Assembly: GCA_009760855.2 (NCBI GenBank)
Contig: WPIO01000014.1
Coordinates: 5,740,001-5,804,000, forward strand
DNA length: 64,000 bases
Source: Cristatella mucedo
Taxonomy: Eukaryota > Bryozoa > Phylactolaemata > Cristatellidae
Direction of reading: 5' to 3'
The position numbers and the translations under genes are program-made. Below the pieces are notes generated by a model that saw nothing but the letters and a program-made list of their open reading frames with translations, was not told the DNA's origin and ran no database searches. Numbering within the stretch: the first letter of the stretch is position 1; every line of letters begins with the position of its first letter. Below, in pieces: positions 42,301 through 52,822 of the stretch.

Positions 42301-43584
42301 CGTTTGCACAGTGAGTGATTGAAGAAATTGGCGAGTGGTGACCGAATCTTAGTGTCGTGGACTAGTGATCTTCTATAAAACTGCTTGCCTATATTTTGGC
42401 ATATTTAAAAGTGATTCTGCAGAGCATTTGAACCTTGAATGGAAGAAAACGGGTAAAAAAGGAGAAGCTGATTCTCCGCGAACTTCTTTGTTTTAATATC
42501 TCTCTTGGAAGACAGAACTTATAAAATTTCTGTATCGATCTTGGAATTCGTCAGATTTGTAGCTGTTCTAGATTTTACATTTCCACTATAACTTCTATTC
42601 CAGATTTCCAGTTCGCACAATTTCTCTAGATTTCTTTGAAGCATAGATGGTTTCAGGCATAGCAGAACTTGGCTCTTGTCTGGTTAAGTCAGTTTTAAGA
42701 AGCTACGGCTGCCCGTGAGGTCCATAACTGTGTGAAATGAAATAGTTGCTAGCCAATATGCTGTTAATAAAAGTACGTCAACGACGATCCTTTAACATGA
42801 GTGACCCTAACCGTTTCGTCAATACTGAGCAGTGCGTCATGCCTTCTTGCCAATTAGGTTTATTTCCACTGCCACTGAATAGTTTTTCAACCCATGGGAT
42901 CTTTATCAAGTAGTTTCGGTCATCACACAAAAATTTAAAGCGATATTTCCAGATGATTCAAAAACGCATCTGCTCAGCTTCAGAACAACAAAGTAATTGC
43001 ATGTCAGCAGATTGTATCTCAAAGTGTTCTCTGAATGTCGAAATATGATTTTAGAGATATGAGAGGTTCATTTAAAAGTGAAGGTTTTATTTTTAACAAC
43101 ATTTGCTTCACTAAACCGCTGCCAGGCAGGGCCGTGAAAGAAATCTTTAGCAGATTGAATAGTGACCGTTCCTGGAGCACAGGTTATACAAGCAAAATAA
43201 GGAATGTATCATAGTTATATGATAATTCTAGGATCAATACTTAGCCAATCATCAGCCGAGCATCTAGCCCCTTCGGGATGTTTTTCACGTGCGTTCAGTT
43301 TTTCTCTTCTAGTTGTCTTGTAACTGTGTAATTTATTTTCAATTTTGTTTTCTGCCAAGACCTCCATGTCACGTGTAGCAGTACGTAAGGCATTTATGCA
43401 TGCATTTTCTCCTCCACAGATTTGAGGACCCAACGGTGAAAGGTAAAGCACGGGAAGGATTTATCGAGGGCGGTGTCCAGGTACAAAAGTCCGACGGCTT
43501 CACCAAGAGCACGCAAGTTCATTCACATGGAGCCCAGCTGAATGCCACTGCCTCACTGCGAGCTATGCACCCCTACGTAGCACG
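36347..43584 (+). CDS. SAXO4: SAXO4/PPP1R32-like axonemal microtubule protein (at least nine exons)
   Basis: Orthologue-like to human SAXO4 (PPP1R32), a protein of motile-cilium axonemes. Exons: 36347-36582, 37054-37207, 37296-37418, 39108-39174, 39488-39600, 40049-40120, 41296-41400, 41504 to about 41790, and 43420-43584. Phases match at every junction except after exon 8. Exon 1 has KFYITQYSTS followed by HVGTGYLSNF and a DNPVMG end, as in the human N-terminus. Exon 2 has the PDGKEPLP segment. Exon 4 has FMSTETRSKF. Exon 5 has GPSELSGYTHN and VTFHPDY. Exon 7 has RGSGFTYG. Exon 8 has GWKEPSGY and NYMTKY. Exon 9 has RAMHPYVAR. That gives about 440 codons, near the human 425. A TTTTGCAG just before the start suggests an upstream non-coding exon. 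The expected last exon (human DPFYQN-like end) was not found. A possible one starts at about 44407 after TTGTTCTAG, with AATAAA at 44624-44629, but this is weak. Confidence 0.88.
38695..39015 (-). mobile_element. LINE family 1, 3' fragment in SAXO4 intron 3
   Basis: AAT repeats, tail stem, 3' UTR and the beginning of the coding end, minus strand (antisense to the host gene). Confidence 0.8.
39211..39400 (+). repeat. Unnamed repeat X, copy 1 (SAXO4 intron 4)
   Basis: About 185 bp sharing ordered blocks with 40315-40510: TTCTATTAGTACGGCTTATA, CCTCTTTCCTACAGC, CGGCTAATCCTAA and TTCGCAGGAGAT. It does not resemble the LINE or SINE families here. Confidence 0.65.
40140..40305 (-). mobile_element. 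SINE-B copy in SAXO4 intron 6
   Basis: The clearest SINE-B copy. Read on the minus strand: an A-box-like GGAGGTTAGTGC, an intact B box GGATTCGAATCC, then CTGCAGTGGGCGATTCTTCG, TGCAAGCGGTGTTGATAGCC and the end GGCTGTTAAATCAGCTAAG. Confidence 0.8.
40315..40510 (+). repeat. Unnamed repeat X, copy 2 (SAXO4 intron 6)
   Basis: Diverged second copy of the element at 39211-39400, in the same orientation, with a SINE-B insertion immediately to its left. Confidence 0.65.
40525..40605 (-). mobile_element. LINE family 1 tail
   Basis: Minus-strand tail only: AAT repeats, AAAGCGCCATCAGAGAACTC and TTTCATTTGCTGC. Confidence 0.7.
41818..42165 (-). mobile_element. LINE family 1, 3' fragment right after SAXO4 exon 8
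   Basis: Minus-strand AAT repeats, tail stem, 3' UTR and a coding-end remnant. Its left end lies within about 40 bp of the end of SAXO4 exon 8 homology, where no good donor site is visible. Confidence 0.8.
42166..43419 (+). other. SAXO4 intron 8, no other feature
   Basis: AT-rich intronic sequence. A good polypyrimidine tract and CACAG acceptor precede exon 9. Nothing else recognised. Confidence 0.5.
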
Positions 43585-43589
43585 GTAAG

Positions 43590-45290
43590 GAGGATTCGCA
43601 AAGTGAGTCTGCTTTTCATCTGTGTGCTAGTGTGTGCATCACTCCAGGTCAATAGCTCGACTCAGTATTCAGCGTGCCAAAAAGAGTAAAAATACATTCC
43701 TTACTCATTTGCTCAAAGCCTGATGCCCCGAGGCAGAGATTTAACTAGAAGCTTGATCCCAATCTGCTTATCAAGTTTCAGACTGTTCTCCCTTGCATGC
43801 GTACGTTTTACTGAGTACTCGTGAGTCTGACAGCAAGCACGTCGGATGGACATACCCAGACATTGTCGTTGGGAATGCTGTTGTAGAAGTGTGCAAGCTG
43901 GAGATTCGTTCTTTGACGACCATCTTTACGATAGCAAGAAGCAAGCAGGGCCTGCAACCATGTATCGCTCTCACACGGTGGCCTAGCATCTGCAGGAGGC
44001 TGCCTGACTGCCTGACTTCACGCTACTGGAAGTGCTATCTGTCTGCTCAAAATCGTCCTTCGATGTCGCATTCATTAACAGGTCAATAGTTTTAAAGAAC
44101 AGCAACGGCTCCATTCTTACAAACAGAAAGCTCATTTATATTGATTTTGCATACGCGAACATGACGTCAACATTGCGATGCAAGTTAAATGAAAACTTAA
44201 TGTGGTTTACAACTCATGTCTGCCTTCTCTAGTGAAATTCTGGTGCAGGCAAGCTTTCTTGACGCTACTTTCGGCACATATCTGCATATTTATCATTGTT
44301 TTGACAGACACGCCTATTCAGGAATCGTTAAGCAAAAACTGTTGTTTCTGTCGTGTACAATACATTTACACTGCATTCTAAAAACCTTTGACTGGCTTTT
44401 GTTCTAGAGGCAAGGTTGACGAAGAGACTTCCACATTAAGCGTGTTGGTTTTCAGAGCAATTGTCTTTTTCTGTCACAACTCTATTGATCAGTGCAATAG
44501 AAAGCTACATTAAGGCAATGTACCACTGCATCCGTCTATATATTGTGGTATCCATCCATGTATTGTCCAAACCTTTAGAAATCGAGCTCAACATGGTTTT
44601 CAGAAGAGCACACATGCTGCTAAAATAAAATAGAGAAACCAAGCCCAGCCAGCAATGCCCATTAACAGTGGCACCTCTTTGATTTTCTCGTTTTGTAATG
44701 AATATCGTCTGCGAACGCTACAGCACCGACGTGTATTAAAAAACTACCCAAGTTTCACCTGCTTCTAAGCATGTATAGCTCAAAATAGAGAGCAGAGCTG
44801 AGCTGTTGTCTCGCTTAGTCAGCGTTAGAAAGCTACAGAGCTGCCAATGAGGTACAGACGTGTGCGATCTATTTAGCAGCATTAGATCCGTGTAATACAT
44901 GGTTACTATGCTATCTACACGCTGTAGTGAAAAAATCTGTGCGTATCCCGATTTTAAAGTCGCTATTGGGAAGATAAATATAGCCACGTGGCCGCAAAAA
45001 CTAAGCAGAAGGACGAGAAGGCAAACATTCACTCTGCCAGCCATTCCCGGTGACGCGCTGCTGAATCATTAAAGAATTAGATTGTCAAAAATACTGCTAG
45101 TGCGAAGAATCAGTAGTGGCAGACTGAAAGGATGAGAAAGGCTGCAACTTCAACCAATCGTATAGCTGCTCACTCAGACCAACAGAGCGTCTCGCTCGAG
45201 TGTTGCTAAGCACCGCCAGAGCATCGGAGCATCGGGCGATTGGCCAGGCATCCTTAGCGCTCGTTAGCTCGGCTGCAGCATGAACACTAC
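43590..45290. other. Downstream of SAXO4; weak candidate signal-peptide exon on the minus strand
   Basis: No confident gene. On the minus strand an open frame starting at 45044 begins MAGRVNVCLLVLLLSFCG, which looks like a signal peptide, and its upstream side (45045-45270) holds CCAAT-type boxes (near 45151 and 45238). I found no second exon or domain, so it stays a possibility only. Confidence 0.25.
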
Positions 45291-45299
45291 TAATCCAGA

Positions 45300-45625
45300 A
45301 CTTTTTAGGGAAGATTCAACAGTAACAAACTCAATAGTCATGGCTAAACCTAGTGTAACTCAAGAAATTGGAAATCCCAACTCTCAAAATGGGCTCAGGT
45401 AGCTTATCCTCTGTAGCCTCGGCACGCAATCTGGGTGACCTGCTCCGCAGGAAACTTTCGCCAGCAGACCACATCAGCCCCACATTTGAGTCAGCCTACT
45501 TTCAGCTACAGACCATCGCATCATTCAAGCCTACGGAGATAAGGATAGAAAAACCATGCTGGTACATGTATTATGACATCCCGCCAAGGCTGCTGTAGCT
45601 CGCTCGTTGCAGGTCTTCGAGCGTG
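45300..45625 (+). mobile_element. Degraded LINE family 1 fragment
   Basis: Contains NSIVMAKPSVTQEIG-like and SVASARNLGDLLRRKLSPADHISP remains with a frameshift between them, matching the region after the reverse transcriptase core. Confidence 0.65.
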
Positions 45626-46202
45626 CACGATAAGAAGCATTCTGGCGGCGAAGAATTTAAAGGGCGCACTATTTTTAATGTAGGAGGCAGATATTAACCC
45701 GCGTTTTCTTGTCACAGGTGTTTTGCGAATAAAAGTCGTACGCGTTTTGTCTTTGTTGGAGCGTAGCAATCTTGTCGTGAGTGACGGCTTACAGTATATT
45801 AAAGTATAATAAGTATATTAATTATATTATTATATTAGTATATTAAAGTATATGCACTCTCCGCGTTTCCTTAAAAAACTATGGCGGGCTTTGAAGCGGA
45901 GCTCCCGAGTGGAGCTGTCGAGGTCACGTGTCGGCTCGTGTTTCCCGAGGTTCCTCCATGCGCGGCACGCCGCTGCCACTGGCGAAACCCACATAGCACT
46001 CGCGTAATGTAAAGCCTGGAGTTTTCTGGAAACCCGCGAGACTTCGTTAAAGGTCTTAAAATGATCAGGAACCTTTAGGAAGAGTGTCTCGCTCTCTCCC
46101 ACTCCTCCCTGTGCACCATCTCTCGGTACTTTTATAAGCGAGTTATCCCTCGCACGTATCGTTGCCTCCCGCGCATCGACGCCGGCGTGTCTGATTGAAT
46201 GA

Positions 46203-46265
46203 TTATAATGAAAGCATATTTGCATAGAGCCCTCAAAGAACTGCATCTCTTTCTAAGCACTTCAA
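46203..46265 (-). mobile_element. LINE/SINE-type tail fragment
   Basis: Minus-strand tail (GAGCCCTCAAAGAACTGCAT, CTCTTTCTAAGCACTTC), more SINE-A-like at its AT end than LINE-like. No head or coding part. Confidence 0.5.
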
Positions 46266-47954
46266 AGATAAATATTTTGCTATGCACCTTTTGAAGATCA
46301 CGCATGAATAGTTTGTTACAAACCTTTGAAGATCCTAATCGCTAGAGCAGACCCCTGCGAATAATTTATGGTAATAGTCGTTCGAAGCCGCGTCGCTTAT
46401 TTGATAGTACACCAGTGATGCTAACAATCTAGCACAATTTTCAATCCCTTTGAAGTATGGTTTCTCTCAGACAAGGACACGCATACGAATGGATTCCCTT
46501 TCGTCGAGGCTGACTAGCACTGCGCCCATCAAGAATTGCGGCTAGCTATTCCTCAGACACATCGTCGTAACCTAAATTTCCCCGAGACTTTGTTTCAATA
46601 GTTCTGTGAATCTACTTGCTGCTTAAGTAATTACGGACAATTTCCTAGCAAGCCTCTGAAGCTCTATATTCTATGAGCAGAATATTTAGAATATTTAAGG
46701 AACCTCCTGGATTCATTTGAACTTTATTGAAACTTCTCAAATCCTCTGTACCAGACCACATTTTAGACTGTCTCGTAGTTCTTGTAGTAATTTGTGTGAA
46801 AGACGAGAAAGTGCTTTTAGAAATTTATCTACGCATGAAACGCAAAAAACGCACGCCGTCAAATTTGGGAAGCTGCGGCTTGCGGATTTTTACGGGGCGG
46901 ATATTTGGTTACAGTCTAACCGTTGTCACTTTAGGGAAAGGCTATGATGTCTGACGGTAATTAATTCTATTCTTTAGGTGAATGGAAAGTGAAGGCACGC
47001 GCTCTGAAAATTTGTTTAATCTGGTTTTGGCACAGCTAACGGCCCAAGTAAAAGCGAGTCGTCCTCGAACAAGCGAGAATTGATGCGAAATATGAAAGTC
47101 GCGAAGTTTATGGCGCGTGTAAATATTTATCAAGTTTGAAACATCTGTACACTTTAAATTCAGCAAGGAGGGAATTACAGAAGTTCAGATTTACAGAATA
47201 AAGTTACAAAACTTATTTTTTAACACTTTATTTTTAATCAACATAGAATCCCATGAGCACAAGCAGCCTATTGTTAACCTAACTATCCTTATTTTTTGTA
47301 TACCGTGTTTTAGCTCTTACATATCATAATTCTGGTACTCACTACCGAATGACATCACGACAACCTTGGCTTGACACTGCAAACGAAACTAACCTTCTGC
47401 CACCATAGCGTTTACTCCTGCCTTTGTGTGCTAAGCTTGCAGCAATTTTCACGTTGTTATCTTTAGTCAGTTGACATTTTCCCCTTCCATTCAATGTTAA
47501 GTGACGGGTACGAGACATTGTTCCCCCGAATTGCAACAAAAAGAGTGTAATTGCAATTGGTTTCCCTATCAATAACATTAAACAGATTAATGCATATAAA
47601 GGCATTATGGCACACTTGCTTATTTTAAGTGTAAATTTTGTGTGTGCTGTCTGTCACTTCCTTTATTAACAATTCTGGTGAGGTGCCTAGTTCATTACAA
47701 TTCTAAGAATCGCTTGGATCGTGAGTGAATGTCAACAATACTACTATCGATGTTGAAGCTATATTTAATTGCAGTAAAAAGTGAAATCTAACCAACCGAG
47801 GTCATTTTAAAGGTCTTATATCCGTTTCGGATATTCGCTATTGCAACTCTATGACGGCAATTCAGCATAAGAGGCTTCCATTAAAGAACGATTGAGCGAA
47901 ATGATACCGCTTAACGGTTAGATTCACTCGAAGTAAAAAACTTGACCATGCATC
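46266..47954. other. No gene seen
   Basis: AT-rich; only short open frames without recognisable domains or splice continuity. Confidence 0.5.
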
Positions 47955-48030
47955 CTTTTCAGCAGCATACGTTAATTGCCTAGAAAGAGATTAAGTTCTA
48001 TGAGGGCGCTATTCAAATTTATTATTATTG
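47955..48030 (+). mobile_element. LINE family 1 tail
   Basis: Plus-strand tail: CAGCATACGTTAATTGCC, then TAGAAAGAGATTAAGTTC, GAGGGCGCTATTCAAA and ATT repeats. Confidence 0.65.
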
Positions 48031-48884
48031 TAATTATAAATTGAATCTCTAATACTCAAATAAGGCAATCGTGGAGACGTGCAAAGGGAATATTTTTCAA
48101 TATTAATAATAGCTACACATTAGACAATGGAATGAGTTGAAATGACAATCACAATGTCCTGATTATTCTGAAACATCAGACAAAGGAATTAGCTCACTCG
48201 AAATTACCTAATCAGGCTAATGTTGAAACAAATATCATAACACGGGTACGGGGTCGCGTGACGGAGGTCAGCTTACATTAATGACTCGGTACCTACAAGT
48301 CACAAGTCTAATTCTTTAAGAGGATGGATATATCATAAAAGGCCAAAGTCAGCTTCGTGTCTTTTTTGCTTTGAAAAATTGGTTTAAGCGAAAAAATATT
48401 CTGACATCAGCACAATTTAAAGTTGGCCAAGCAAGCACCTTATTATTGCCCAGGACACATGTTTTTTTGGGTTTTGACTCAACACATCAAACTAACGAGC
48501 TTCAAAACTCAGACAGCTTATGTAGACAAGAATGGATTTATTACAGACTTTAGTATTCAAGCGGATTATGAGCTTACGTAAGCTCGGCTGGCTTAGCAAA
48601 ATTTTCAAGATTGGCGTTAAGGCTAATATGCTTATGTGCGAGTAGCTCTCTTAGTGGCGTTTACAAAATCCACAATTTCTTTCTGGTTAAATTTAAAGAT
48701 AACTTGCAATCGCATGTCCATTATCGCTCAACAGCGCACTACGAAACTCTTTACGCTCATTTGCCTGGGACATTCTAGAGTAATTCAGCAATTAATAAGC
48801 AATAATGAATGAGTAAAATGTAAGTGTAAATAAAGCAATAAGTATTATTAGAGCAAAAAGAGAAAGGGTGAAGCGTAAATGATT
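48031..48884. other. No gene seen
   Basis: AT-rich; nothing recognised. Confidence 0.5.
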
Positions 48885-49330
48885 CAAGAGAGCAGTCTAG
48901 GAAGACGTTTTATTTAAGTAGCGCTCAAGAGGGCCCGAGAAGAGGTGCCATAGTCGGCAGCAGGGGAGAAGGTGTCGTTGTGTAAGAATTGTGGAAGTGA
49001 TGTTTACAGTTTAGGACCTGTAGAGCAAAGGCTTCTGTCGTCAGCGGTCTTCAGCGTATGAATGGAACAGCTAGTTAATTTATATTGTCCAACGAGGACC
49101 CGAGGGCACGAGGAGGCTGATGCTGGTGCAGCAGCGTTCAGCTTGCTGTGAAGGAGCCAAGCCGTGACGCGGGCCTCGTGGGTACTAGTAAGATTTTTAC
49201 TTTGCATCGATCTTGTCTACCAATTGGATGATACAGCAGCTCCTTCAGAAAACGAAGACTGGTGGCTGAACCTATCTAGGATGTTTTGACTGGCCTTGCA
49301 GCTATATTCATCGCCAGAATTCCGGTAAGG
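48885..49330 (-). mobile_element. LINE family 2 fragment
   Basis: Minus-strand copy of the ORF2 end: GTAAGAATTGTGGAAGTGA, TAGAGCAAAGGCTTCTGTCG and CCGAGGGCACGAGGAGGCTG blocks match the complement of 9900-10260. Confidence 0.65.
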
Positions 49331-49749
49331 TTAGCCTAACAGAAAGTTAGCCTTCTTGGGGAGGGGGTAGCTTCAGGCTTCACAAATAAAAGTGCAGCGT
49401 CATTGAAGACGGGCAGCACTTTAAAGGCTTCCTAGAGCCACTTTTCTGGTGCAAGTATGCAGGCCTTTTCCAAAGCGAAGAGTAGCTTTTTTTGGAGGAG
49501 CTGAAAAGTCCATCGTGCAGGGGCATATTCTATGCGCGCAGAGTCGCTTCAGAAAATGATCATTTTCTCTAAAATCAGCCGAAGAGTGTTCGAGGGGAAG
49601 AGGCCGGCTGTGAGGGCCGTTCCGACGCGACGCTTGGCGGCCTACGTCCAGAGGAGCCGCAGGCCGAAGGTGAATGCTAGAATGCAATTTCAGAACTCGA
49701 ATCGCTCGCTGGTCTCAGCACCAAAAGCCTCTATAATATTCTGTTGCCA

Positions 49750-49925
49750 CGACCGCATTCTAGATAAGGCGGTTGCTTTCTTGCGACCTTGGTCCAGAGG
49801 TCGTGGGTTCGAACTCTGCGTTAGCAATTTAATATTGCCGCTGCTGCAAGCGGTGGTAATAGCCGTCAAGGATCTTCTGTCTCTTCTATAAAAAAAGAGG
49901 CTATTAAATCAGCTGGTATTTTTTA
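49750..49925 (+). mobile_element. SINE-B copy
   Basis: tRNA-like head with B box GGGTTCGAACTC, body TGCAAGCGGTGGTAATAGCC, and the family end GAGGCTATTAAATCAGCTGG followed by a T run. Confidence 0.75.
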
Positions 49926-50144
49926 TGCGATGAATTCTTAGAACGTTTTCCCCTTCAAGTGATCCGGTGCAAGCTGCTTAATAAAAATGACTTAAAAATA
50001 CTAGTTGCAGCAAGTCACCTGAAGATTTATATCCAACCGTACCGTTCATGGCTGGTTGAGTACGGAGCTACAGGGGACCAAAGAGAACTATTGATCTATT
50101 GGAGCCCTTATCCCCCAGAACAAATTCACTTGGATAATAAAAAT

Positions 50145-50285
50145 ATAATACAATTCATTTATTTAGCGAAGAGAACTTAATCTCTATTCAGGCGCTTCAC
50201 ATATGCCTTTGGGCTCGAGCCCACGACCTCAGTCAGACCTTGGTCGGGGCGAGCACCTTAACCGCTAGACCAAACCAACTCGGCG
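50145..50285 (-). mobile_element. SINE-A copy, well preserved
   Basis: Read on the minus strand: A-box-like TGGTCTAGCGGTTAAGGTGC, B-box-like GTCGTGGGCTCGAGCCC, then AAGCGCCTGAATAGAGATTA, AGTTCTCTTCGC and TAAATAAATG. About 140 bp. Confidence 0.8.
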
Positions 50286-50569
50286 AATGATTCTTCCGGG
50301 ATGTCAGCCTAGATTCCTTGGTGGGGATACAAAGCTATACGATTTAGTTAGTGAAATTACAGACGAACTATGAGTTATGGATTATGTAAATAGCGGCTCC
50401 AGATAAGGGATTTCCTCTAGCGGAGGGTGAATTAATTTTAATCCAAATCGTAGATTGCAAAGGCTCATCCACCAGACCAGTCAAATGTGGAGTCGCACAA
50501 GGGCCGTTCTTGGTCATTTGCTGTTTTACATTTATACTGAACCTCCGCGAAAAGTGATTCGGGTGAATT

Positions 50570-51825
50570 GGATTGGCTATCACTCGTATGCTGACTATAA
50601 TCAGCTGAATTTTTAATTTAAACCGTCGGAATCCGTTGCTGTGACTGATAAACCTAATGCTTACCTTGCAGACATTTAATCTTGGATGTCGGCGTCGGCG
50701 GAATTTCCTAAACTACACGTCGACACAATCGAACTGTCACCTAATAGAAAACGCTAAGCGCGTGGCTGGACTAGAAGACTTTGCTCTTCTAATAGGCTCT
50801 TTGGATGACCGTCATCATGTGCTCAGAATTTAGATGTCGTCTTTGACTATCGCCTACACATTTTGAATGTCTTCTCATTAGGAAGACTGCCTCCGCTGTG
50901 ATTCACCTTTTGTGTGCTCATGCGAGCTGCCACTATGGATGCTGCCACTAACCATGTTTAGACACTATGTGTGTCGCCTCTAACCACATCATGCTAGTTG
51001 ATATGGTGCACGTTACAATTAGCCATTTGATCATGCTTCCTTGACAGTATATGTAACGTGCCTAGAAAGTCATTAAGTTCTCTGAGGGCTCTGAACAAAT
51101 GTATTATCATTATTATAACTTAAGATTATGGACAGTCTATCCCAATATCATGCAAAATGTTTAACAGACTCCCTAATTCTGTCTCGGTTAGATTATCGCC
51201 ATTTATTTGGGGCTGGGTATAAAGCCACTAGAGCCATTGTAGCTGGCGATGTGTAGTGCTGGGAGGCTAGTTAAAGAATTCCAGAAGTTCAGCCATGTGC
51301 CTAATGAAGAAACTTTATGACTTCCGGTAGATCGACGGATACAGACTAAACCTCTTCGCTGATACGCAAGGTTTGGCTCCTTCGTACGTAAATGAACTGC
51401 TGCACTAGTTTCAGCCTCCTCTTGCCCTCGGGTCTTGTATGGGCGATAAATTAGCTGTCCCATTCCTCCGCTTAAAGACGTTTGGTGACAGAAGCGTGTG
51501 CTCTGCAGGTCCTAGACTGTGGAGCTCGCTTCCACAATTCTTACGCAGCGTCATCTCTCCTGCTGCCCACTATAGCACATAATTTCCAGCTGTCCCGAGC
51601 TGCTACTCACTCACGCGACTCACTTCCTTGAGTGGCCTCCAGACTCAGCTATGCTTGTCAGTTTATCTTTGTTGCTCGAAATACAGTCTATTGACTACCG
51701 AATGCGTAATCTGAACAGAAAGCCGCTTAGGGCCGCACTTTTGCTTTAGAAAGCTCTCTTGCGTGGCACCCACTTAGTCTGTGTGGCTTAATGGAGTTAT
51801 AGACAGAGATACTATACCTTACTTA
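50570..51825 (+). mobile_element. LINE family 2 copy with a nested LINE family 1 tail
   Basis: Family 2 blocks run from DYNQLNF-like remains near 50595 through ENAKRVAGLEDFALLI at about 50749 to GGAAGACTGCCTCCGCTGTG at about 50900. A LINE family 1 3' end (about 50905-51118) follows. Family 2 then resumes with SRLDYRHLFGAGY and continues to its 3' end near 51825. The nesting shows that LINE family 1 moved after this family 2 copy inserted. Confidence 0.7.
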
Positions 51826-52822
51826 ACAGATGCGTCAAGAATGACTGTTTGAGTGGCGAGCCTTCACCGCATGTCAAGTGAAGGACTACAGAAGGGCTAT
51901 TCTTATTTTAGGGGGATCTTATTTTTAAAATTGCCTAATCGATATAAATCCTTTTAGATGTTTTTGAAGAACCATACCAGAAGGGTCTAAAAACAGAAAT
52001 ACGCGTTTCTTTTTGGTGTGCCAAAAAGAGCTTTTCCGAGCAGATTTCACTGAGAAATCCTCATACTTGTGCCACGTCCCTTAAGATCGAGCTTTAGCCC
52101 AACCCCCGCAATTGAAATCTTGGCTTCACCCATGCTGTGTGCGAGTCTGTGCCTGTCCCATAAGGGAGACATGCAGTGAAAGGCGACTGTAAGGGCTCAA
52201 CAAGTTTCAGGAATTGAGATCAATATACAGGGAGTCCATAGGGCCACTAATGCGCTTCAGTATCCCATTGTGTCGATTAAAGCCTGACAAAATCGCGTCA
52301 AGCGTGAGCTGAGAAAACTCGAGCAGATGGCAAAAGAAAGGCAGGCAAGCTTCAGCTCAAGTCGTTGCAGAAGAGAATCTTGCTGTGCAACCCTTGCGAG
52401 AATGTTTGATCACTTATCATTATCTTATATAATTATATAATTATCTTATATAATTATAATTATCTTATATAATTGTCTGATCACTTATCAGCACTAATGA
52501 TGTCAATGCTTCGATTCGAAAAGACCCGAGGCTTACCTAAACATCGGAAGCGAAATTTCGGATGCCGTGCTTAGAAATAGTACGATAATGAAATGATACA
52601 TTTGTACCATGCAGTGCCGCAACAGAACCAAATCTTTTCCTACGGACTACAAACGCAGGCTAGAAAAGAAGATTATCGTCTGTTTATAGTTATAGCAAGC
52701 TCAATGTCAGGACGCGAAAGTCATATAGGGCAATTCACACGAATGGAGGAAATTCCAGGCGAGTGAATGCAAGTGCAGAGTATTTTCATTTTTCATTAAA
52801 AGCCACTCAACTTTACATTTAA
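51826..52822. other. No gene; AT-rich repeat at 52408-52491
   Basis: The unit ATTATCTTATATAATT occurs about three times at 52420-52475, bracketed by TGATCACTTATCA on both sides. Otherwise unassigned. Confidence 0.55.

Noticed and set aside
44407-44530. Last exon of SAXO4 after TTGTTCTAG
   Set aside because: Phase and acceptor fit, and a poly(A) signal follows, but the predicted residues do not resemble the known DPF-type C-terminus. Mentioned only as a possibility.
46717-46954. Two overlapping 75-codon frames
   Set aside because: Shadow frames in AT-rich intergenic DNA without domains or splice signals.
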